Shown in pieces: positions 39,382 through 48,126 of a DNA stretch of 64,000 bases. The stretch comes from Catellatospora sp. KI3 (GTDB taxonomy: Bacteria; Actinomycetota; Actinomycetes; Mycobacteriales; Micromonosporaceae), in the NCBI RefSeq assembly GCF_029948125.1, contig NZ_JASAMB010000009.1, forward strand, positions 1-64,000, in the 5' to 3' direction. Each line of letters begins with the position of its first letter. Position 1 is the stretch's first letter. The translations under genes were made by a program, and so were the position numbers. The notes beneath the pieces are model-generated. The model did not search any database and was not told the DNA's origin. It saw only the letters and a program-made list of their open reading frames with translations.

Positions 39382-40044
39382 CTACGGCGCCGGCGCCGGC
39401 GCCACCGCTACCGCGACCAGCTTCGTGACGTAGCTCCCCACGCCGAAGCAGCGCGCGGCGACCCGGTCGCCCGCCGCGACGGTGACCAGAGCCGTCATGC
39501 TGCTGGACACCCCGTAGCCCTGCGAGGGGTCGGGCTGTCCGGCGATCCGCTCGAGCATGGTTGCGAACTGCTCGGCCACGTTCCCGTTCTTCTCAAGGCT
39601 GCACCGGAAGAAGGGATTGCCCCCGACGGTCTCCGCGGTGATCGTGCTCGTGAACTGGTAGCGCCCTGCGGGCAGGCCCTCGAGCAGGGCGATGTCGCGC
39701 GGGTCGGTGTTCGGCGTCAGCGTGCCCCTGAGATTGGCCGTCTCGAAGGCGGCCGGCAGCGTGGGGGGTCCGGGCGGGCCCTGTCGGCCGGGCTTGCCCT
39801 GCGGTCCGCGCGGGCCCTTGATGTTCCAGACCACGCTCTGCTCGTTCTTGCCGCAGCCGTGCCCGCCACCCCTGGGCAGGTCGGGGATGCGTACGTCGCC
39901 GGTCTTCTTGTCGACGCAGGCGCTGATGACCGCCGCTGCTTCGGGCTCGGCCTGGGCGAAACCGCCGAAGGCCAGCAGGGTGGCGGCCGCGAGGCCGACC
40001 ACTCCGACGGCCCGTCGTACCCGAGCTCTGGTAGACGACTTCAC
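39382..40044 (-). CDS. Secreted protein with a collagen-like segment
   Basis: A 220-aa exported protein. A signal peptide (about 1-32, ending AQA) is followed by a Cys-containing head, ISACVDKKTGDVRIPD and HGCGKNEQSVVWN. A short collagen-like Gly-X-Y run follows (GPRGPQGKPGRQGPPGPP, about 77-94) and a beta-rich C-terminal domain of about 125 residues (ALLEGLPAGRYQFTSTITAE onward) that may trimerise. This head-collagen-tail layout is common in surface proteins of actinobacteria. The function is unknown. The C-terminus ends in an Ala-Pro run. Confidence 0.8.
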   Translation of the reverse strand: MKSSTRARVRRAVGVVGLAAATLLAFGGFAQAEPEAAAVISACVDKKTGDVRIPDLPRGGGHGCGKNEQSVVWNIKGPRGPQGKPGRQGPPGPPTLPAAFETANLRGTLTPNTDPRDIALLEGLPAGRYQFTSTITAETVGGNPFFRCSLEKNGNVAEQFATMLERIAGQPDPSQGYGVSSSMTALVTVAAGDRVAARCFGVGSYVTKLVAVAVAPAPAP

Positions 40045-40169
40045 GTTTCTCCTCGGTGACAGTTGGACTCCCTGCGGTGGAAGACCCCGAGGTCGGTTCT
40101 AGCGGGCTGCGAGCACGAATCCACGGCACCACGCCGTACGGTGCGTGGTGTTGAGGCTACTTAGGGTGA

Positions 40170-40811
40170 CTATATGCCCAGTACGGGCAGGCACTCCTTG
40201 ACGCCGGTGAGCTCGATGTCGTCCCGGCGGACCCGGTCCCATGCCTCGCGGGTGAGCCGCCAGCGCTGGATCCGCGCGAGCTCGCCGCGCCGGGTGTCCC
40301 AGTCCGTGCCGTTCGGCTCGTAGCCCAGGGCACGGGACACGCGGTTGGAGGCCACGTTGTCGACGAAGGCGTCGCTGCCGGCCTCGCGCGCGCCCAGCCC
40401 GGCGAAGGCCAGCTGCAGGATCGCCGCCCGCATCTCCCGGCCCAGCCCCTGTCCGCGACTGCCGGGTGCCAGCCACGAGAAGCTGGACACCGTGCCGAAC
40501 CGGTCGAAGTCCCGGCCGATGAGGTCCTGCATGCCGACCGGCTCTCCGTCGACGAGGACGACGAAGTAGAGCCGCCAGGCATCGGGGCTCATGCGGGAGC
40601 GGCCGGACCAGATGGCGCGCAGCCACCGCCATTCGCGTTCGGGGCTGTCGGCGTAGAACGAGTGCGGGTCGTCGAACGGCCACGGCTCGGCGTCGGCGAT
40701 CCCGGCCCGCACGAGCGGCACCAGGCGCTCCAGCAGTTCGTCGGAGGCACCGGCCAGCGTCAGGCGAGGCGTGCGGACTGCCACGTTCAGCGGGGGATAG
40801 GTGTGCGCCAC
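40170..40811 (-). CDS. GNAT-family N-acetyltransferase, RimJ-like
   Basis: A 213-aa acetyltransferase. The acetyl-CoA pocket is GSRGQGLGREMRAAILQLAF near residue 117, and the typical C-terminal helix motif ASNRVSRALGYEPNG follows. The N-terminal RTPRLTLAGASDELLERLVPLV fits the ribosomal-protein or RimJ subgroup. The GTG start is leaderless by pattern (TACCGT, six bases, GTG on the minus strand). The substrate is unknown. Confidence 0.9.
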   Translation of the reverse strand: MAHTYPPLNVAVRTPRLTLAGASDELLERLVPLVRAGIADAEPWPFDDPHSFYADSPEREWRWLRAIWSGRSRMSPDAWRLYFVVLVDGEPVGMQDLIGRDFDRFGTVSSFSWLAPGSRGQGLGREMRAAILQLAFAGLGAREAGSDAFVDNVASNRVSRALGYEPNGTDWDTRRGELARIQRWRLTREAWDRVRRDDIELTGVKECLPVLGI

Positions 40812-40880
40812 GCCCGGACGGTAGCCAGCCAGCCCGGGCGCCGCACCCGCTTTTCCCCGGCCGTGCCTTACCGGTGCGCC

Positions 40881-41237
40881 TCAGACGTCGCGGACCAGCT
40901 TCACGGTCAGTTCGGTGTCGTTGTGGTGGCCCTCGTAGTCGGCGAAGTCCCCGGCCGCGAACGTCCAGCCGCCCTCGGCGATGATGGCGCGCAGCTTGGC
41001 CAGCGGCAGCCGGACCGCGTCGGCGGGCATGTCCCACTCGCCGACGACGACCTCTTCGGCCCGCTCCGCCAGCTCGTCGAGCGTCTCGAACTCCTCCGGC
41101 TCGTCGGTGCCGTCGACGGGGAACCAGTCGCCCTCGGCCCGGCGCAGCAGCTCCGCCTCGGCCTCTGCGGCCCAGTCCACGTCCCCGTCCCAGTCGTGCT
41201 CGAAAAAGGAGAAGCGCAGCAGGAGGGTCTCGGTCAC
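40881..41237 (-). CDS. Hypothetical acidic protein, 118 aa
   Basis: A small, strongly acidic soluble protein (many Asp and Glu; ELAERAEEVVVGEWDMPADAV) with no recognised domain. It starts MTETLLLRFSFFEHDWDGDVDW and ends FADYEGHHNDTELTVKLVRDV. The start is leaderless by pattern (TACGAT, six bases, GTG on the minus strand). It is divergent from the kinase gene with a 69-bp gap. Confidence 0.65.
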   Translation of the reverse strand: MTETLLLRFSFFEHDWDGDVDWAAEAEAELLRRAEGDWFPVDGTDEPEEFETLDELAERAEEVVVGEWDMPADAVRLPLAKLRAIIAEGGWTFAAGDFADYEGHHNDTELTVKLVRDV

Positions 41238-41306
41238 CGGGGGATCGTACTGCAGCGTCTCGGCCGGTATCCGTTACGTTCGGTTCCGGTTGGGTAGGCC
41301 CGTGAT

Positions 41307-42791
41307 ATGGCACATTCTCCGCAGCTGGTCGGTCGGCGCTACCGGCTGGTGGAACGCCTCGGCACCGGTGGTACGGCAGTCGTGTGGCGGGCGTACGACG
41401 AGGTCCTGCACCGGCCGGTGGCCGTCAAACTGCTCAGCTCGGCGCTCGATGCCCAGCCCGGGGCGCTGGCCCAGCTGCGGGTCGAGGCGCTGGCGGCGGC
41501 GAAGCTCTCCCATCCGCACCTCACCTCCGTGTACGACTACGGCGAGCAGGCCACCACCGACGGGCACCGGCAGCCGTACCTGGTGATGGAGGTCGTCGAG
41601 GGGACGACGCTGTCGCTGGCGCTACGCGCGGCGCCGCAGGGCCTGGGCTGGCGCCGCGCGGTCGAGATCACCGCGCAGGCGGCCGGGGCGCTGGCGGCCG
41701 CGCATGCCCGGGGCATCGTCCACCGCGACGTCAGCCCCGCCAACATCATGCTCACCGCGCAGGGCGTGAAGGTCGTCGACTTCGGCATCTGCGCCCTGTC
41801 CGGCACCGCCGACGAGGGCGACGAGCTGGTCGGCACCGTCGACTACATCGCACCGGAGCGGATCGCCGGCACCGAGGTCACCGCCGCCTGCGACGTGTAC
41901 GCGCTGGGCCTGGTGCTCTACCGCTGCCTGACCGGCTCGCTGCCCTGGCCCGGCGGCACCGCCGCGCAGCGGCTGCGCGACCACGTCCGGCAGCCGCCGC
42001 AGGCGCTGCCGCCCATCGACGGCCTGCCCCCGCACGTCGCCGCCCTGTGCATGGCGTGCCTGGCGAAGGACCCCGCCGAGCGCCCCACCGCCGCCGACCT
42101 CGCCACCCGGCTCGGCACGACCCCGGCCGAGGCGCCCGCGGCGGCGTCCGGCGCCGACCGCGAATCGACCCAGGTGCTGGCGATGCCCTCGGACACGGTA
42201 CGCCTGAGCGGCCGCCCCGGCCCGACCCGGCGCGCGGCGCTGCGGCCCAAGCCGGTCGCGGCCACCGCCGCGCTGCTGGCCGCCGGGCTGGCCAGCGCGG
42301 TCATGGCGGGCGGCGCGGCGAGCGGCCGACCGCCCGCCGCCGAGACGGCCGAACCGCCGGAGTTGTGCGAGGTCACCTACGACGAGCACGTCAGCGGAGA
42401 CCGGTACGCCGCCACCGTGACCGTCGCGTCCAGCACCGACCGGCCCGGCGCCGGGTGGCGGCTGACCTTCACCAGCGGCGGCGACCGCATGCTGGCGGAG
42501 GGGCCGGCCCGGCTGCTGCGCGAAGGCCGCCAGGTGTCGGTGACGGCCCCGGACGGCCTGGCGCCCGGACGGCCGGTGACCGTGAAGCTGACCGGCGCCC
42601 GGATGACCCAGGCGAGCCGGCCCGCGGACTTCGCCCTCGACGGCCGGGCGTGCCGGAGCACCACCACCGTGGTCGAAACGACCGCGCCGAGCCCGCGTAC
42701 GACCGGTACGCCCGCCGATGTGGACGGCCGGGGCGGCGGCCCGGGGCCCGAGCAGCACAAGGGAAAAGGCAAGGGCAAGGGCAAGAAGTAG
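41307..42791 (+). CDS. Membrane Ser/Thr protein kinase with CBM2-like exported domain
   Basis: A 494-aa Hanks-type kinase. The kinase domain spans about 12-270: Gly-rich LGTGGTAVVW, Lys41, catalytic HRDVSPAN at 139-146, DFG at 158-160 and APE near 182. A juxtamembrane region leads to one membrane helix (about 317-338). The exported part (354-449) has the outline of a CBM2/cellulose-binding domain: two terminal Cys (CEVTY and GRAC), GWRLTFTSGG, PGRPVTVKLTG and FALDG. Most of the Trp residues that bind cellulose are missing. The tail is Lys/Gly repeats (KGKGKGKGKK). ATG follows TAGGCC by six bases, leaderless. Confidence 0.88.
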   Translation: MAHSPQLVGRRYRLVERLGTGGTAVVWRAYDEVLHRPVAVKLLSSALDAQPGALAQLRVEALAAAKLSHPHLTSVYDYGEQATTDGHRQPYLVMEVVEGTTLSLALRAAPQGLGWRRAVEITAQAAGALAAAHARGIVHRDVSPANIMLTAQGVKVVDFGICALSGTADEGDELVGTVDYIAPERIAGTEVTAACDVYALGLVLYRCLTGSLPWPGGTAAQRLRDHVRQPPQALPPIDGLPPHVAALCMACLAKDPAERPTAADLATRLGTTPAEAPAAASGADRESTQVLAMPSDTVRLSGRPGPTRRAALRPKPVAATAALLAAGLASAVMAGGAASGRPPAAETAEPPELCEVTYDEHVSGDRYAATVTVASSTDRPGAGWRLTFTSGGDRMLAEGPARLLREGRQVSVTAPDGLAPGRPVTVKLTGARMTQASRPADFALDGRACRSTTTVVETTAPSPRTTGTPADVDGRGGGPGPEQHKGKGKGKGKK

Positions 42792-42814
42792 GAGCAGCCG
42801 ACCGTCGACCCGGC

Positions 42815-43546
42815 TCAGGCTGGGGCGGGTACGAACCGGGTCGCGCGCAGGGCCTCGTAGAACGGGCGGTGGTAGGCGTCCAGCTCGGCCAGGCGCGGGT
42901 CGTTGTCGGGCCGCACCCCGTGGCGGGTCGCCTCGGTGGTGAAACCGGTGCTCGCCTCGACGTCGCGGTGCCACGCCTGGGTCCGGGAGAACATGTCCTG
43001 CGAACCGGACTGCCAGGTCAGCGCCTGGGGCAGTGGCGGCAGCCCGGTCTCGGCGCAGAACCGGGCGGCGGCCTCGGCGGGGCTGGCGGCCATCTCGTCG
43101 CCGTCAAGCACGAGCGGGTCCCGGCCGGTCGCGGCGCGTACGGCGGTGACCATGCCGTGCAGGCGCTCGAAGCCGATCTCGTCGCGCTCGACCGCCGGGT
43201 TCATGGCGTAGTGGGAGGCGATCACCGCGGCCGGGTCGCGGATCATGAAGGTGTTCACGACCGAGGTGTAGAGGCGCTGGTCGGCGAGGATCTCGTCGTA
43301 CGGGTAGTCGGTGGTCTCCTTGAAGAAGACCGTCCTGCCCCGCTCCTCGGCCAGCGCCAGCAGCAGGTCGAACAGTTCGCCGGTGCTGCCGGCGCGCCGT
43401 CCGGCGACGTCGAAGTGGCCCACTGCGGCGAGGTTGGAGAACGGCTCGTGGACCACCTCCAGGTCGCCCCGCTCGATCAGCATCCGCAGGAACGCGGTCG
43501 ACCGGGACCGGGGCACGGCCCACAGGGCGATGACGGGGGCGCTCAC
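42815..43546 (-). CDS. Sulfotransferase-family protein
   Basis: A 243-aa enzyme with the PAPS-dependent sulfotransferase pattern. The 5'-phosphosulfate loop is LWAVPRSRSTAFLRMLIER near residue 8, and the 3'-phosphate motif is FMIRDPAAVIASHYAMNP near 100. VVHEPFSNL and FFKETTDYPYDEIL match bacterial sulfotransferase homologues. It lies 37 bp after the ArgG-like gene on the same strand and probably shares its transcript. It could sulfate, or simply bind, the product of the divergent adenylation-reductase. Activity is unproven, and some relatives are only distant. Confidence 0.82.
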   Translation of the reverse strand: MSAPVIALWAVPRSRSTAFLRMLIERGDLEVVHEPFSNLAAVGHFDVAGRRAGSTGELFDLLLALAEERGRTVFFKETTDYPYDEILADQRLYTSVVNTFMIRDPAAVIASHYAMNPAVERDEIGFERLHGMVTAVRAATGRDPLVLDGDEMAASPAEAAARFCAETGLPPLPQALTWQSGSQDMFSRTQAWHRDVEASTGFTTEATRHGVRPDNDPRLAELDAYHRPFYEALRATRFVPAPA

Positions 43547-43583
43547 TGCGATCGGTCTCTCTTCGTCGGCGGTGCGGGGCGGG

Positions 43584-44753
43584 TCAGTTCGCGGACGGGT
43601 CGTGCCAGCGGTTGCCGCCGGAGCCGAACCGGGTCTGCTGGTCGCCCCCGGTGCCGGGGGCTTCGATGCCCTCGGCCCGCGCCCGGCCCTGGTGCAGGCT
43701 GAGCTGGACCGTGGCGGTGACGGCGCGGGTGAGTTCGTCCATGGCCAGGCGGGCGGCGGCCGGCGCGGCGGCCTCGTGGCGGGCCTCGTAGACGGCGGCG
43801 CCGAGCACCGGGGCCAGCGTCCGGTAGAGGGCCTGGGCGTGCGGGTCGAGGCAGACCTCGAGGGCGCGCTGCCAGGCGACGTCGAGCACTTCGAGGCCGG
43901 GAGCCTCGTAGACGCCCCGGCAGCGGGTGCCGATGATGCGCCGCTCGACCACGTCGCGCAGCCAGATCCCGTGCCGGGCGCCGAGGTCGTTGGCGGTGGT
44001 CAGGACCCGGACCGGGTCGGGGCCGCTGCCGTCGACGTCGGTGACCTCGCCGTCGGTGAAGGTGACGGTGACGGTGTCGGCCCGCTCGGGCGCCTCGGCG
44101 GGCCAGGCGCTCCAGCGGGGGCGCAGCGTGCGGGGGCCCACCGGGTTGGCGAGGTCCTCCAGCGCGGTCGACTCGTGTGAGGCGCCGGCGAGGTTGGCGT
44201 CGGTGGAGCGGTCGGCGTCGCTGCCCTCGTCGAGCGGCAGGCCGGCGTGCTCGACCGCGGCGAGCATCTCCTTGCGGCCGGGGAAGCGGGCCAGGGCGTC
44301 CGGGTCGGTCCAGGGGGCGAAGACGGGCAGGTCGGGGGCGAACGCGCGACCGTACGCCGCGAAGCGCCGCTGGTCGTTGCCGCCGCCCACGCAGCCGTGG
44401 GCCAGCACCGTGCAGCCGTCGGCGCGCATCCGCCCGACCAGCCCTTCGACCAGGACGTGGCGCGAGGCGCCGGTGGTATTCCAGTATCCGCCGTCGTGGC
44501 GGGCCTGGTGGCGCAGCAGCCGCAGACCCATCGCGGCCATGCTCGGGCGCAGGTCGACGGCGGTGGCCTCGAACCCGTGCGCGCGCAGCCCGGCGACGAC
44601 CCCGTCGACGCCGTCGTCGTGCTGTCCGATGTCGGCCACGTAGTGATGGCTGGCGATCCCGTTGTCGCGCAGCCACACGCCGAGAGCGAGGCTGGACAGG
44701 CCGCCCGCCTGGAATACGCCGACGTGCTGGCCGGCCAGTTCCCGGTGTCGCAT
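43584..44753 (-). CDS. Argininosuccinate-synthase homologue with degenerate ATP loop
   Basis: A 389-aa homologue of ArgG. Downstream family motifs are kept: VLAHGCVGGGNDQRRFAAYG (GCTGKGNDQxRFE in ArgG), PVFAPW and STDANLAGASHESTALED (SxDxNLWGxSxE). The N-terminal pyrophosphatase loop SGGLDTS, which handles ATP, reads AGGLSSL here (residues about 16-22), losing the Asp and both key Ser/Thr positions. It is therefore unlikely to be the housekeeping ArgG. It may use a different chemistry or serve the adjacent NRPS-like locus. ATG 44753 follows a GAGAGG site; GTG-like extensions to 44804 are possible. Confidence 0.8.
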   Translation of the reverse strand: MRHRELAGQHVGVFQAGGLSSLALGVWLRDNGIASHHYVADIGQHDDGVDGVVAGLRAHGFEATAVDLRPSMAAMGLRLLRHQARHDGGYWNTTGASRHVLVEGLVGRMRADGCTVLAHGCVGGGNDQRRFAAYGRAFAPDLPVFAPWTDPDALARFPGRKEMLAAVEHAGLPLDEGSDADRSTDANLAGASHESTALEDLANPVGPRTLRPRWSAWPAEAPERADTVTVTFTDGEVTDVDGSGPDPVRVLTTANDLGARHGIWLRDVVERRIIGTRCRGVYEAPGLEVLDVAWQRALEVCLDPHAQALYRTLAPVLGAAVYEARHEAAAPAAARLAMDELTRAVTATVQLSLHQGRARAEGIEAPGTGGDQQTRFGSGGNRWHDPSAN

Positions 44754-44804
44754 CTGCTCGTGCCTCTCGCCCTGGGTGCCGCGCGGGCCGGGTCGGTCCG
44801 CCAA

Positions 44805-45017
44805 AACCCGGCCACCCTAGCAGTGGTCCACAAAGGACGACAAGACTCTTCCCAATAGACTTTGATGTATGTTAGTAACTACAGCTGATCCATAAAAGTC
44901 AATCGGTTAACAATTGTGAATCCAATGTGTACATGACGTGACGTCGTCGAATCGGGACCCGACTTCCGGCGGCGCAGACGTGCGGGGACGATGCCCGCGC
45001 GGCGGGAGGGACCTGTT
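44805..45017. promoter_or_regulatory. AT-rich divergent promoter region of the A-T-R locus
   Basis: Bases 44820-44945 are strikingly AT-rich for this genome. Plus strand: TTAACA (44907-44912), 17 bp, TACATG (44930-44935). Minus strand: TTGACT (complement of 44897-44902) followed by TTACTA-like sequence. GTTAAC and CAATTG palindromes are present near the plus-strand promoter. A GGGAGGG ribosome site (45004-45010) sits before GTG 45018. Confidence 0.6.
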
Positions 45018-48000
45018 GTGGAGACGCGCGCATCCATCGTGCGACCGGTCGGGCAGCTGTGGGCCGGGGTCGGCCCGGCACTGGCGGTACCCTCCGACTG
45101 CTCGGTGCTCGACCTGTTCGAAGCCGCGGCGGACCGCCACCCGGACCGCCCGGCCGTCCGCTACCGCGACCGCGAGCTGACCTACCGCGAACTCGACCGG
45201 CTCGCCGAGGCGATCGCGGTGCGCCTGCGCGACGCGGGCGCGGTCCCGGGCGGGTTCGTCCCGCTGGTCGTCAACGAGGGCGTCGAGTTCCCGGCGGCGC
45301 TGCTGGCGGCGATGAAGGTCGGCGCGCCGTTCGTGCCCATCGACCCGGAGTGGCCGACCACCCGCATCGAGGGCCTGTTCGGCCAGCTCGCGCCCAGCGC
45401 CGTGCTGGCGGTCGAGGCGACGCTGCCGGTGGTGCGGGCCGTCGGCGCCGACGACCTCGTGGTCCGCGCCGACCTCGGCCCGGCCGAGCAGGCCGGTGAA
45501 CCGGAGCCGGGGGTGCGGCCCGGCCCCGAGGACCTCATCTACGGGTACTTCACCTCGGGCTCCACCGGCACCCCCAAGTGCGCCCTCAACCGGCACCGGG
45601 GCCTGGTCAACCGGATGGCGTCGATGTCGTTCCACTTCGGCGACGGCGCCGACCAGGTCGTGCTGCAGAACAGCCGCCCCACCTTCGACTCCTCCATGTG
45701 GCAGGTGCTGTGGCCGCTGACCACGGGCGGCCTGGTGGTCATGCCCGACCGGCGCGGCATCCTCGACCTGGAGGGCACCTGCCGCATCCTGGCCGAGCAC
45801 GGCGTCACGATCACCGACTTCGTGCCGTCGGTGCTCAGCGCCCTGGTCACCCTGCTCGAACTGCGCCCGGAGCTGCGGACGAGCCTGGCCGGCCTGCGCC
45901 GCATGCTCATCGGCGGCGAGGAGGCCAACGCGGCCGTGCTGCGCCGACTGCGCGAGCTGCTGCCCAACCTGCGCGTCACCAACACGTTCGGGCCGACCGA
46001 GTGCTCGATCGGCTCGGTGTTCCACCACATCGACGACCTGTCCGGCCGGATCCCGCTCGGCACCCCCATCCCCAACACGGCCGCGGTGGTGCTCGACGAC
46101 GAGATGCGGCCCGTGCCCGCGCTGACCGTCGGCGAGATCTACATCGGCGGGGCGTGCGTCGGCGCCGGGTACCTCGGCGACCCGGCGCGCACCGAGCGGG
46201 CCTTCGTGCCCAACCCGTTCCCGCAGATCGGCGGCGAGCTGCTCTACCGCACCGGCGACCTGGGCCACCACACCGCCGACGGGCTGCTGATGTTCGACGG
46301 CAGGCGCGACGACCAGGTCAAGGTCGGCGGCGTACGGATCGAGCTGGCCGAGGTCGAGCGGGTGCTCAGCGCCCACCCGTCGGTCCAGGCGGCGGCCGTG
46401 ATCACCCGGGGCGAGGGCGACGCCCGCTCGCTCGCCGCGTTCGTCGTGGCGCGACCGGGGGCCGGCATCGAGGTGGGGCCGCTGCTGGACTGGCTGCGCA
46501 CCGAGCTGCCGCCCGAGACCGTGCCGCAGACGGTCACCCCGGTGCGGGCGATCCCGCTGACCTCGCACGGCAAGGCCGACCGCAAGGCCCTGGAGCGGAT
46601 CGCCCGCGACAGCGCCGCCACCGGCCCGGTCGAGCAGCCCGCCAGCGTCGAGGAGGAGCTGGTCGCCGCCGTCTGGCGCGAGCTGCTCGGCGTCGGCGAG
46701 GTGTCGGTGGTCGCGTCCTTCGCCGGGTACGGCGGCACGTCGCTGCTCGCCCACCAGGTCGCGACGCTGCTGACGGTCCGCTGCGGGCGCCCGGTGCACG
46801 TGGCCGACCTGCTGAGTGCCGACACGGTACGCGCGCAGGCCCGGCTGCTCGTCGACGGCGCGACCGGCCGTACGGCCCTCGACGTGTCCCGGCTGCGCCG
46901 CGACGCCGATGCTTCCGCGCTGGTCACCGCGCAGGTGCCCCGCCCGCCGCAGACCGCGAGCCGGCTGCTGCTGACCGGTGCCACCGGGTTCATCGGCGCG
47001 CACCTGCTGGCGGAGCTGCTCGCCGGGCCGCGGGTCGAGCTGGTCTGCCTGGTCCGCGCCGCGGACGCCGAACAGGCGGCCAGGCGGCTGGTCGAGGTGC
47101 TCCGGGCGTACCGGCTGAATGACGCTCTCGCCGTGCTGGAGCCCCGACTGGCCGACGGCTCGGTCCGGGCACTGCCCGGCGACCTGGCCCAGGCCGGGCT
47201 CGGCCTGTCCGGACCGCAGTTCAAGGAGCTGGCCGAGGAGATCGACGGGGTCGTCCACGCCGGTGCGATGGTCAACTTCCTGCGCGACTACGACGGCCAC
47301 CGCGCGCCCAACGTGGCCGGCACCGGCGAGCTGATCCGGCTGGCCACCGCCGGGAAGGGCTGCCGCCTGCACGTCCTGTCCACCCTGAGCGTCCTGGGCG
47401 GCACGGGGGCGGACCTGGACGGTCCGGCCGCGCTGCCCGGCCTCGACGAGCTCCCGCCCGGCGGGTACGAGCAGTCCAAACTGGTCGCCGAGCACCTGCT
47501 CCTCGGCGCCCGCGCACTCGGCGTGGACTCGGTCGTCTACCGGCTGGGCGAGATATGGCCGCACCGGGTGACCGGCGTGCCGAACCCGGCGTCGCTGGCC
47601 CACTCGATCGTGTACGCGGCGGCCGCCACCGGCGTCGTCTTCCCCACCGAAGCGAGCACCGACCACCTCGCCGTCGACGCGGTGGCCCGGCACCTGGCGG
47701 CGGTGGCGGTCGGGCACCGGCCCGCCACGGACACGGTCCACCTGGTCCGGCCGTCGACGCTGCGCTACGCCGACGTCTTCGACCACCTGGCCCGAGCCGG
47801 CGCGCAGCCGCTGGGGTATCCGGAGTTCCGGCGGCGCCTGGTCGCGCTGACGGAGCAGGACGGCGCGGACGAACGCCTGATCCGGGTCGCGATGCTGCTG
47901 CCGCCGGCCGACGACGCCGAGCCCGCCGCACCGCCCGCCTTCGACCGCCTGTTCACCGACAGCTCGGCCGACCCCGGCCCGGCCGTAGGCACCGCAGGGC

Positions 48001-48065
48001 TCTACGAAGGATCGCCGCTGACCGACCTCACCCCGTTCCTGGAGGCGGTGACCGCCCGTCGCTGA
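45018..48065 (+). CDS. NRPS-like carboxylate reductase: adenylation-thiolation-reductase
   Basis: A 1015-aa single-module megasynthase. The adenylation domain (about 28-530) has YFTSGSTGTPK (177-187), TFGPTECSIGS, LYRTGDLG and GRRDDQVKVGGVRIE; Lys519 lies in TSHGKADRKAL. Asp224 in FDSSMWQ fits alpha-amino-acid selection. In the thiolation domain Ser575 (YGGTSLLAHQ) carries phosphopantetheine. The thioester reductase domain (about 645-1015) has NADPH loop TGATGFIGAHLL and a YEQSK Tyr-Lys pair. It should activate an amino acid or carboxylic acid and release it as an aldehyde or alcohol. There is no condensation domain. GGGAGGG seven bases before GTG 45018 fixes the start. Confidence 0.93.
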   Translation: METRASIVRPVGQLWAGVGPALAVPSDCSVLDLFEAAADRHPDRPAVRYRDRELTYRELDRLAEAIAVRLRDAGAVPGGFVPLVVNEGVEFPAALLAAMKVGAPFVPIDPEWPTTRIEGLFGQLAPSAVLAVEATLPVVRAVGADDLVVRADLGPAEQAGEPEPGVRPGPEDLIYGYFTSGSTGTPKCALNRHRGLVNRMASMSFHFGDGADQVVLQNSRPTFDSSMWQVLWPLTTGGLVVMPDRRGILDLEGTCRILAEHGVTITDFVPSVLSALVTLLELRPELRTSLAGLRRMLIGGEEANAAVLRRLRELLPNLRVTNTFGPTECSIGSVFHHIDDLSGRIPLGTPIPNTAAVVLDDEMRPVPALTVGEIYIGGACVGAGYLGDPARTERAFVPNPFPQIGGELLYRTGDLGHHTADGLLMFDGRRDDQVKVGGVRIELAEVERVLSAHPSVQAAAVITRGEGDARSLAAFVVARPGAGIEVGPLLDWLRTELPPETVPQTVTPVRAIPLTSHGKADRKALERIARDSAATGPVEQPASVEEELVAAVWRELLGVGEVSVVASFAGYGGTSLLAHQVATLLTVRCGRPVHVADLLSADTVRAQARLLVDGATGRTALDVSRLRRDADASALVTAQVPRPPQTASRLLLTGATGFIGAHLLAELLAGPRVELVCLVRAADAEQAARRLVEVLRAYRLNDALAVLEPRLADGSVRALPGDLAQAGLGLSGPQFKELAEEIDGVVHAGAMVNFLRDYDGHRAPNVAGTGELIRLATAGKGCRLHVLSTLSVLGGTGADLDGPAALPGLDELPPGGYEQSKLVAEHLLLGARALGVDSVVYRLGEIWPHRVTGVPNPASLAHSIVYAAAATGVVFPTEASTDHLAVDAVARHLAAVAVGHRPATDTVHLVRPSTLRYADVFDHLARAGAQPLGYPEFRRRLVALTEQDGADERLIRVAMLLPPADDAEPAAPPAFDRLFTDSSADPGPAVGTAGLYEGSPLTDLTPFLEAVTARR

Positions 48066-48126
48066 CCCGGGTGACCTGGCGTCCCCGGATCGTCGGTCCG
48101 GATCATCCGTCCTATATGGTGTATCA

